In this document: positions 25,427 through 32,258 of the stretch, one piece after another
How positions within the stretch are numbered: position 1 is the stretch's first letter
Layout: each line of letters begins with the position of its first letter
NCBI GenBank assembly: GCA_958430865.1
Contig: CAUDNR010002190.1
Span: 25,134-89,133 of the forward strand
Direction: 5' to 3'
Length of the DNA: 64,000 nt
Source: Entrophospora sp. SA101
Taxonomy: Eukaryota > Glomeromycota > Glomeromycetes > Entrophosporales > Entrophosporaceae
Translations under genes and position numbers: made by a program
Notes under the pieces: generated by a model
Databases searched by the model: none
What the model saw: the letters and a program-made list of their open reading frames with translations, nothing else
What the model was told of the DNA's origin: nothing

Positions 25427-25698
25427 ATAGCTACTCATTTTGACCTCTAATAAGCTTGTTATTTGCTTCCTTTTAATGATTTGATGATATGTAGATCGCA
25501 TTTATATTGCCATTTAAGAGCTACTGAGACACGTGCCAGTGTAGCATGCGTTTTGCTTTTGCCTCGTCATTCGTATGCTGGTTTGATGATTGTGGCCGAT
25601 TTCTACTATTAGGCTACATGGGTAAAAAATATATCTGACGATGCATTCAGTCATATATCATCATTTGTGGGCCCGATGTGAGGGCTATGCCCGAACCC

Positions 25699-26064
25699 GG
25701 CACGTAGTGCCTTAGCTTTCTGATTAATTCCTCGATTAGGGCCAGAGTTGAGGCACATAGTGCCGAAATAGTATTCGTGACCTGGCTTTGTATGATGTGT
25801 TCGAATATCAATCGAGGATGAGGCACGTAGTGCCGAATTGTTATCCTATTTGGAAACGCGAGGATGAGGCACGTAGTGCCGAATCGTTATCCTATTTGGT
25901 GACCCGAGGATGAGGCACGTAGTGCCGAATCATTATCCTATTTGGTAACCCGAGGATGAGGCACGTAGTGCCGAATCGTTATCCTATTTGGTAACCCAAG
26001 GATGAGGCACGTAGTGCCGAATTGTTATCCTATTTGGTAACCCGAGGATGAGGCACATAGTGCC
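25699..26064. repeat. GGCAC-GTA-GTGCC hairpin array (copy C)
   Basis: Eight copies of GGCACGTAGTGCC (two with GGCACATAGTGCC). The last six are spaced regularly, about 44-46 bp apart, inside the unit GAGGATGAGGCAC...GTGCCGAAT, then CGTTATCCTATTTGGTAACC. Each core is a hairpin with 5-bp arms and a 3-nt loop. A related GGGC-TAT-GCCC hairpin precedes the array (25682-25692). Confidence 0.93.
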
Positions 26065-26827
26065 GAATTGTTATCATATCCGTTGATACCCCAAAGCATA
26101 ATTTTATATATTATATATCTTTCTGTAATAATTATACCTTGGGGTATCACTTTTTTTCGATACCTATTTGTATGTAACCCCAAAGCATAATTTTATATAT
26201 CTTTCTATAATAATTATACCTTGGGATATCATTATATCGAAAACTTTGGGATAATACTATAGAAAACTTTGGAATAACACTATATCGAAAACTTTGGGAT
26301 AACACTATAGAAAACTTTGGAATAACACTATATCGAAAACTTTGGGATAACACTATAGAAAACTTTGGAATAACACTATATCGAAAACTTTGGGATATCA
26401 TTATCAAACATGTATCAAAAAACGTGAACACTATTTATAATCAGAAAATGAAACCTGGGGTACCACTAATTCGAAAACTTTGGAGTATCACTTTTTTCGA
26501 TACCTTGAAGTATCATTTTTATTGATATCTAAATTAGGCAACACAAAAATGGTTATCGAGGAAGCTGAGCTTCGATTCTCTGACTCATACATACCTTATA
26601 TATCGGAGGTACTTACCTGAAATTTATCTTAATCAAAATCGCGCGACACAAAAATCCCTTTATATGATCCAGGTATCGGAATATTAATTTTTGATTTGAA
26701 TTTTTTCTCATACTTATTGTAAGAAATGCTTACCCGAGATGAATGACTAGTTAAATGTAGCAATCTCTCTTCTCCAGAAATTACTACTTAACTAGTTTAT
26801 ATCACCTTGAAAGATATATAACAACAA
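26065..26827. repeat. Tandem CTTTGGGATA repeats and cassette flank
   Basis: No gene is seen. Positions 26228-26405 are tandem units built on CGAAAACTTTGGGATAACAC and AGAAAACTTTGGAATAACAC, about 46 bp per pair. Two copies of CCCCAAAGCATAATTTTATA precede them. The flank 26640-26827 is shared with the other orphan tails. An ORF over the tandem units (26147-26431, minus) is repeat-derived. Confidence 0.8.
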
Positions 26828-26966
26828 TTACGCATATTCGATAAAGGCTAAAGAGTAGGTTTTTAATTCTTTTTTGTGCGGAGTAGTAGGAATACCTAAT
26901 TTAGTTTCAAAATTTCGCTTGTGTTCCAAGAACTCAGCTTCATTCATGCTTTCGCGCTCTTTTTTC
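26828..26966 (-). pseudogene. Orphan 3' end of the large cassette ORF
   Basis: Minus-strand tail matching the last 45 or so codons of the ORF ending at 34033 and facing it across the cassette, so the cassette body (26967-33893) lies between inverted copies of this gene's 3' end. The match stops at the run of pyrimidines after AAAAAAGAGCGCGAAAG (read inverted). Confidence 0.8.
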
Positions 26967-27016
26967 TTTTTTTCTCTCGAGTTCGAAAAAAAAGTGATAC
27001 TCCAAGGTATATTTAA

Positions 27017-27211
27017 CTAATTCTCATTAATTATTTTTTTCAAATAATATAAATAAAAGGCATATTCTATAGCACTATTTATATCTAAAGAAATCGATTC
27101 TTCATCACTTTGAAGAAATTTTATAAGCTTTGTTTTTACGTCATTTTCAATTTTTTGCCAATTTGGATTGATATTATCTTGAGAACTCATTTTGTATAAT
27201 AACTGTTTCAT
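27017..27211 (-). CDS. Small cassette protein of about 57-64 residues
   Basis: A 64-codon frame downstream of the coiled-coil gene and on the same strand; a second Met at codon 8 (MSSQDNINPNWQKI) is an alternative start. It is acidic and predicted helical (DVKTKLIKFLQSDEES). The nearly identical copy at 61057-61203 stops early at codon 49 because a GAA is TAA there. No family is recognised. It may be a separate small gene or a relic. Confidence 0.4.
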   Translation of the reverse strand: MKQLLYKMSSQDNINPNWQKIENDVKTKLIKFLQSDEESISLDINSAIEYAFYLYYLKKIINEN

Positions 27212-27259
27212 ATAATTTTTAAGAATTAATAAATTTATTTAACTTCTATTTTTTCTTCA

Positions 27260-28291
27260 TTATCCGACGATCCACATATCCCGCAACTGCTCACTTTTCC
27301 TTCCTAACCCCGATGTACGTCTCAATACCACAAACCACATAACTGCGATAATTAATAGAATAAGACAAATATATGCTGATAGCAGTGACATCAAAGAGGA
27401 GGTATGATTTTCCGGCTGTGCAAGGTACGGGGCCACGTTCCTTATCTCCTGGGTTGGGAATATATCTTTATTAGTTTTGCTAATATCGATTTCATCACTT
27501 ACCTTGGGAATAATCTCAGTATTTACTCTTGGAGATTTGGATATAGGAGTACTTTCATTATCAGTGTAATCCGGTATAATAGTATCAATTTTTCCAGCTT
27601 GATCCATATTTTTTTTACGTATAAAATATTGACTGAGATTTTTGATAGGTTCATTAGACACGTAAGTGTCATTGCTTTGCAATACTGCAGATATATCGTC
27701 AGACTTGGTCATGGAACTTTGTTCCTCGCACAGCGTATTTTTTTCGTCGTTTCCACCAAGTACGGGCTTTGATATACCCTCCGATTTCAGACAGTCAAGT
27801 TCACTGACTTTTGAAGCTAACTCATGTTCTACTTCAGCTATTTTAGACTTGAGGGATAATATCTCGGATTCTTTTTTCAATGAGTCGTTTTGAATCGAAA
27901 TCACATCTTTCTGGGCTGAAGACAACTTACTTTTCAATATATCGATCACAGACTCGAGCGATTCGATTTTCTTGGATTTTGTAGCATTCTCAGCCTTGGA
28001 TTCAGCAAGAGAAAGATCTTTACGAATATTCTCAGAGGTAAGGTTAGTATTTTCAATTTTCAACCGCTTAGTCTCACCAATAAGTTCTGAAGCGTGGGTA
28101 TGTAACTTCTGTTTATCACTATTAACATTATCAAATGCACTTTCCCATTGCTTTCTTTCCCGGTCCCACTGTTTTCTTTCCCGATCCCACTTCTTATTTT
28201 GTTTTAATTGAGTATCTCGCAATGTTTTATTGCAAGCATTTAATTCGGATATAATTTTTACACCATAACGCAATTCTTCATTGATATCCAT
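27260..28291 (-). CDS. Coiled-coil protein with C-terminal membrane anchor (cassette 1)
   Basis: 343 residues from ATG. Residues about 20-190 are a long heptad-rich, charged coiled coil with a tandem WDRERKQ at the start. A Ser/Asp-rich middle follows, then one strongly hydrophobic segment (about 299-323, AYICLILLIIAVMWFVVL) and a 20-residue tail ending LRDMWIVG. That layout fits a tail-anchored membrane protein facing the cytosol. The paralogue at 61251-62438 has the same order and shares QYF-[IL]-R-x-KNMDQAGKIDT, EIIP, DEIDISKTN and an unchanged membrane segment. It is divergently transcribed from the HTH gene at 28565, with tandem repeats between them. Function unknown. Confidence 0.75.
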   Translation of the reverse strand: MDINEELRYGVKIISELNACNKTLRDTQLKQNKKWDRERKQWDRERKQWESAFDNVNSDKQKLHTHASELIGETKRLKIENTNLTSENIRKDLSLAESKAENATKSKKIESLESVIDILKSKLSSAQKDVISIQNDSLKKESEILSLKSKIAEVEHELASKVSELDCLKSEGISKPVLGGNDEKNTLCEEQSSMTKSDDISAVLQSNDTYVSNEPIKNLSQYFIRKKNMDQAGKIDTIIPDYTDNESTPISKSPRVNTEIIPKVSDEIDISKTNKDIFPTQEIRNVAPYLAQPENHTSSLMSLLSAYICLILLIIAVMWFVVLRRTSGLGRKSEQLRDMWIVG

Positions 28292-28348
28292 AATATTAAT
28301 AAAACTTGCTTCGTTAAAAAATTAAAAATTTTGAAAGCAATAGGAATA

Positions 28349-28500
28349 TTTGATATATTTGATATATTTGATATATTTGATATGTTTTATTTTTTTTCGA
28401 ATATTAGGGAACTCTTTTTTTATTCTACATATTTTTTCCGATATATTACATTTTTTCGATATATTACATTTTTCCGATATATTACATTTTTCCATTATTT
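28349..28500. promoter_or_regulatory. Tandem iterons in the divergent promoter (cassette 1)
   Basis: Four copies of the 9-mer TTTGATATA (28349-28384), then three copies of a unit containing TCGATATATTACATTTTT or TCCGATATATTACATTTT (about 28436-28495). They lie between the divergent coiled-coil and HTH genes. A role as binding sites is inferred from position only. Confidence 0.45.
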
Positions 28501-28564
28501 TTTATATTTTAATATATTGTATTTTCCAAATAAAAATAGCTACTGTGTAGTTACTTCCAGCATT

Positions 28565-29152
28565 ATGGTTAGACCACGTATAAAATTTGGCACACCTTTA
28601 TTTTCTTCAGCAGATTATGATTATATTATGCAATGCCGTGATTTGGAACCAAGAAATGAAATTTTAAAGGATTTATTAAAAAAATATAGAACATCATCAA
28701 AACGGATTTATCAAATCTGGAGAGAAGAAGCTAATAGGGTTGCTTGGGATCAACCTATACCTCAAACATATAATCACGATACTAAGTGTCTTGAGTCGGA
28801 GACTCGTGGCTTTGCCACTGACACTAGCTCCGCTAATATATCAAATTCTGCTACAGATGTTCTTCATATAGAATCCCTGTCTTTAGATAGAGATAAAGTC
28901 CCATTGCTATGTAGGACCGAAGAGTCAACCCTAAAGGGTTATAATATATCAGAAGAACCAAGTAAACGAACAAAAACAAAGAGATCCAAATCTGTTCGAA
29001 AATCCAACTTGCCTATTATCACCAAAGACTTAATAGAAAAAATAGATGAAAAGCCTGCATATTCTACAGATACATTAGCCTCTTTTAGACGTGCAGTAGA
29101 AGAAGGCAAGGAAAATTTATCAAATTCGAAATATAAAATTGATGAGTTATAA
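28565..29152 (+). CDS. Small HTH-like DNA-binding protein (cassette 1)
   Basis: 195 residues from the ATG at 28565 (MVRPRIKFGTP); an upstream in-frame extension to 28331 is low-complexity 5' leader. Residues about 15-55 form helices with the pattern RNEILKDLLKKY ... SKRIYQIW, like a homeodomain/recombinase-type HTH. The paralogue at 62711-63205 has IRKSKNKVPKYVL ... NRVEDIW at the same place. A Lys/Arg-rich block (KRTKTKRSK) follows in the C-terminal half. The middle contains two abutting mini-hairpins in frame (28793-28818) and a third at 28927-28940. It may regulate the cassette or bind its repeats; that is inference. Confidence 0.6.
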   Translation: MVRPRIKFGTPLFSSADYDYIMQCRDLEPRNEILKDLLKKYRTSSKRIYQIWREEANRVAWDQPIPQTYNHDTKCLESETRGFATDTSSANISNSATDVLHIESLSLDRDKVPLLCRTEESTLKGYNISEEPSKRTKTKRSKSVRKSNLPIITKDLIEKIDEKPAYSTDTLASFRRAVEEGKENLSNSKYKIDEL

Positions 29153-29302
29153 TCTCCGAATTTTGTCTATTCTATTGCAAAGCAGGGCGACCCTACTCTC
29201 TATTTTCTTTACCAGGTAATCCAATGTAGTGATAAACAAGAGTATTAAGATTAGTGATAATTTTTGTTGCATCATACATTTCTTTCTCATACCTCTCGCA
29301 AT

Positions 29303-30277
29303 TTACGCATTTTTTTTTAACACCTTTGGTACTTGCTCTGCTAATGATGAATCGTCAGAATCTGGGATAAAACGCGCAGGAGCATGCCATTCCTCCAATG
29401 TTATATTGTCATCCTTATCACTATCCGTCTCTTGAGAAATTTGATCGGATACCAAAGACTTATCATTCTGAGATGCGGTAGCGCAATTTACTTCAAGATT
29501 ATTTTTGACATTGTGCATAGTTACAGGAATAATATGATCCTTACCATTAAAAGGAATTTTTAACTCATCTTTGGCCCAATCTATAGCACATTTGTATTTC
29601 TTGAGAAGTGGATTCGAAAATATTAATGTTGGCTTTTTATATTTCACAACTACAAAATCTTCATATATAGTAAAACCTGGAGGGAATGTTATTGGTAAAT
29701 TACGGATGACACCAATGGATTCAGTTGGAACTGTAGCAATACCACTGAGATCATATATCTCTGATTTATCAATCTTCCCACCCACACGTTTAACAATGTC
29801 GTCTGTTACAATCGCGGGTTGGGCGGCCGAATCTAATGTCATTGCTGGAATTTTCAGACGCTTAATCTTACATGGTATAGTTGCGATAGTTGTAGTAGGT
29901 TCTTTCTTTATAACGAAGTCTATCTCCATAGGATCATCTAATGTTTCTTCTTCCTCTGAATCGGGTATTGCTGGAACCGGTTCTCGATAATCTGTAAAAT
30001 TCGATTTTTTGATAGATGGGAGTATATCAGATGGGTTCTCAATCTTAGCTTTAAGTTTCTCAATCCAATCTATAGGTGCGATACCATCAAGCATATCTAG
30101 TATAACTCTTTGAAGTGATTTATCAATAACAGTTGATTTATTTCCAGACTTATTGCTTTGCAATGACTCTTTGAGTCTACCAGAAGCAGGAGTATTTTTT
30201 TGTTTTGTCTTGCGAGGTTTGGATTCCTTTTTGACTTTGGACTCCTTAGATTCGGGCTTTACTTGTTTTTTTTTGAT
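29303..30277 (-). CDS. pro: Retropepsin-like aspartic protease (Pro, cassette 1)
   Basis: The frame is open from 30277, overlaps the end of gag and lies in the -1 frame relative to it; no ATG is near, so it is probably made as a Gag-Pro fusion. An independent TTG start would be at 30163. Downstream of that start, residue 111 begins the active-site-like MTLDSAAQPAIV (DSA in place of DTG/DSG). The end of the fold follows as LIFSNPLL, then KKYKCAIDW and LKIPF, as in retropepsin-like domains of Gag-Pol proteins. An acidic tail of about 70 residues follows. The protein would process Gag. Ala replacing the catalytic-loop Gly is unusual, so activity is uncertain. No RT or RNase H follows; the next gene (28565-29152) is on the other strand. 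Confidence 0.72.
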   Translation of the reverse strand: MKKKQVKPESKESKVKKESKPRKTKQKNTPASGRLKESLQSNKSGNKSTVIDKSLQRVILDMLDGIAPIDWIEKLKAKIENPSDILPSIKKSNFTDYREPVPAIPDSEEEETLDDPMEIDFVIKKEPTTTIATIPCKIKRLKIPAMTLDSAAQPAIVTDDIVKRVGGKIDKSEIYDLSGIATVPTESIGVIRNLPITFPPGFTIYEDFVVVKYKKPTLIFSNPLLKKYKCAIDWAKDELKIPFNGKDHIIPVTMHNVKNNLEVNCATASQNDKSLVSDQISQETDSDKDDNITLEEWHAPARFIPDSDDSSLAEQVPKVLKKNA

Positions 30278-30279
30278 TT
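30256..30279 (-). promoter_or_regulatory. Probable -1 ribosomal frameshift site, gag to pro
   Basis: Read on the minus strand, the last gag codons are TCA AAA AAA AAC AAG TAA. This holds the heptamer A AAA AAC in the gag frame, one codon before the stop. The protease frame is exactly the -1 frame here and is open from just upstream (30277). A slippery heptamer before a gag stop with the next ORF in -1 is the classical retroelement arrangement. A downstream stimulatory structure was not worked out. Confidence 0.65.
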
Positions 30280-32208
30280 AGAGACGTGTACATCAAAACT
30301 ATGATCAGATTCAACTTCAGACGAGGAATCCCCAGAATCGGAGTTATTATCTGAAGAATCATTATTGGAAGAGTTTGTATCTGAACCCGAATCTACAGCA
30401 ACCTTATTAACACTGCCTCTCTTTTTGGATCTACTCTTGGACCTTTTCTTACGAGTACACTTGCGAGAATTATGTCCAGTTCTATTACAATTCGAACAAC
30501 GGTGTTTGGATGATTTAATAACAGCGTTGACACCTGCTTCAATACCTTTGGCTATAGCCTTATTTATTGATAATTCTGACATACCCTTAGTAATTTCATC
30601 CATATCATCATTATTAGGAGTATTATTTTTCTTATTTGGTAAGAAAGGCGTGATTCTATCCATTACTCCTTTACTAATTGTATCCATGAAAGTTTGTAGA
30701 TAAGATGGACCTGCTAAAGCACTAAGACGATCTGTTGCATCGTCTATTCGAAGCCATTCTTGATCATTCAAGCGTAAAAGTGGATCTCGATATATTTTAC
30801 CTGGTTCCATTTGACTGGGTCGTAATAATTGTCCTTCTCGTCTTTGGGAAGTTGATTGCGTAGAAACAGGTTGAGATTGCGATGAAGCTATAATAGATTT
30901 TACAAAGCTTTCCGTTTCATCTCTACTCATACCCATATTGCTTGAATAATTATCTTTTGTATTAGCTTTAGATTGTGAATGAGAAATAACAGGGTGGGAT
31001 TCAGGATTATACTTACCCAACATCATTTCAGCCTTCTGTCTTTCAATTTCTTCTAATTTTGGTAGTAAAACAGAAATTGGGTGTTCGAGACCGATACGTC
31101 TTACTTCTAATTTGTTATCAGGAGAAAGACCCTGAAAGAATTGTTGTCTAACCATTGCTTCCTGATTTAATGCTGGGAGTGTTGGGTAAGCCAGTTTAAC
31201 CATTCTTTTTAAGTTTGCATAGAAACGGCCTACAGGATCAGAGCCTTGAGCAAGGGTAGTGAATACCAATTTCGTTTTTTCAGCTGTAACTGTGGGATAT
31301 GCACGCCTAAAATAATCAATTACTTGGCCAATAAAAATATTTGGAGCTATAACATTACCTCCTACATTGGCATTGGGAGCATTTGGAGCCAAGTCTGTTG
31401 GTCGTCCACCTGATGTCAGCCAGTCTTCATGCCATACAGTGTGGGACGGAACTAGTGGTATAGCAGGTTGATTTCCATTAGCTGGTGCAGTATTTCGAAT
31501 TTGAAGAGCCCCACCTCTGAACTGATTAACATTAATAGCACGTATTTGATTGTTAGTCAATCCATTAAGAGCATGAAGATTTACATGGGCACCACAATTA
31601 TCACTAATATTTTCTAATTCCCAGTTTTTGCCTTTGACATTGGTTTCATACCAGTCTTTTGAGTCATCCAATAAGCAAGTTTCAAAAATACCATGAATTC
31701 TCATTCGCATATTATGTCCAGCATTTGGATCATAATTAGCAGTCTCACACCATCGTTGAAAATCAGTAAGAAAAACTTCTGGATCTTCTCCAGCCCGACC
31801 ATGAAATTTTGGTAGTTCATATCCAGCCATTCCTCTATATTGGTTATTTATAGGTTGATTATTCTGAAGCGCAAAAATTTGTTGATTTAAATTCAAAATT
31901 AATTGCTGTGAATTGCGTTCCCTATTTTTCCACTTGATATGACTTGCCTTTCGATCCTTGAATTTATTGTAGTATTTATCAAAGATTCGATCTCGATTAT
32001 ATTCTAATAATCCTTTATCAGCCTGACATTGCTGTAGCCCCTGTTGTAATTCTCTACCATGTCTTTGACACCTCCGGAATTTAAAATTAAGTGCAAACTT
32101 ATCAAGTAATAAAGTATTAATCCGCATCTGCATTCCTTTTTCCAATTGTTTAGCTACCCTCCACCAATGACGACGTTCTTCCCGTTCATTATAATAAGCT
32201 GTAGTCAT
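30259..32208 (-). CDS. gag: Retrotransposon Gag with CCHC zinc knuckle
   Basis: 649 residues from the ATG at 32208. A basic, helical N-terminus (about 1-120) leads into a capsid-like region: YELPKFHGRAGEDPEVFL and DFQRWCE near 130-150, then after an insert PVGRFYANLKRMVKLAYP and FFQGLSPDNKLEVRRIG, typical of Ty3-type retrotransposon gag domains. A CX2CX4HX4C knuckle (CSNCNRTGHNSRKC) lies near residue 571 and is followed by an Arg/Lys/Ser block and an acidic Ser/Asp/Asn tail. It would form particles and bind RNA. The frame is intact over 1.95 kb, unlike most other mobile genes here. The ATG is only 40 bp from the N gap, so upstream regulatory DNA or an LTR cannot be judged. Confidence 0.87.
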   Translation of the reverse strand: MTTAYYNEREERRHWWRVAKQLEKGMQMRINTLLLDKFALNFKFRRCQRHGRELQQGLQQCQADKGLLEYNRDRIFDKYYNKFKDRKASHIKWKNRERNSQQLILNLNQQIFALQNNQPINNQYRGMAGYELPKFHGRAGEDPEVFLTDFQRWCETANYDPNAGHNMRMRIHGIFETCLLDDSKDWYETNVKGKNWELENISDNCGAHVNLHALNGLTNNQIRAINVNQFRGGALQIRNTAPANGNQPAIPLVPSHTVWHEDWLTSGGRPTDLAPNAPNANVGGNVIAPNIFIGQVIDYFRRAYPTVTAEKTKLVFTTLAQGSDPVGRFYANLKRMVKLAYPTLPALNQEAMVRQQFFQGLSPDNKLEVRRIGLEHPISVLLPKLEEIERQKAEMMLGKYNPESHPVISHSQSKANTKDNYSSNMGMSRDETESFVKSIIASSQSQPVSTQSTSQRREGQLLRPSQMEPGKIYRDPLLRLNDQEWLRIDDATDRLSALAGPSYLQTFMDTISKGVMDRITPFLPNKKNNTPNNDDMDEITKGMSELSINKAIAKGIEAGVNAVIKSSKHRCSNCNRTGHNSRKCTRKKRSKSRSKKRGSVNKVAVDSGSDTNSSNNDSSDNNSDSGDSSSEVESDHSFDVHVSKSKKNK

Positions 32209-32248
32209 CAAAGCAAGATCATTCTGAGAATTGTTACGCTCTAGTGTA

Positions 32249-32258
32249 NNNNNNNNNN
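32249..32258. other. Assembly gap (10 N)
   Basis: Ten Ns between gag (-) and the large ORF (+). The DNA between their 5' parts is missing, so the true distance and any terminal repeat are unknown. Confidence 1.

Larger units (their letters stand above)
17601..26064 (-). repeat. Repeat unit copy C (complete, HRD3 on -)
   Basis: Inverted relative to B (pairs add up to 33035) and to D (pairs add up to about 60674). It is a direct repeat of copy E (offset 34126, or 34019 beyond a 107-bp deletion in E at about 57322). The C/E match starts at about 15427 in the spacer and runs to about 26139, more than 10 kb. The stretch 22317-25279 holds no supported gene. Confidence 0.95.

Noticed and set aside
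25699..26064. CRISPR-like array of direct repeats
   Set aside because: Spacers are nearly identical, so this is a tandem satellite; the genome is eukaryotic.
26147..26431. 94-codon minus-strand ORF with SQSFRYSVIPKFSIVL repeats
   Set aside because: Translated tandem CTTTGGGATA repeats.
27404..28211. Plus-strand ORFs of 122, 75 and 79 codons opposite the coiled-coil gene
   Set aside because: Antisense shadows; the opposite frame has clear heptads and a membrane segment and is conserved in the paralogue.
29571..29990. 139-codon plus-strand ORF opposite the protease
   Set aside because: Antisense of the retropepsin frame, which carries recognisable motifs.
30370..30420. VDSGSD in the Gag tail as a second protease active site
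   Set aside because: It is followed by low-complexity Ser/Asp/Asn sequence with no retropepsin fold.
30365..30703. 112-codon Leu-rich plus-strand ORF opposite gag
   Set aside because: Antisense of the basic zinc-knuckle region.
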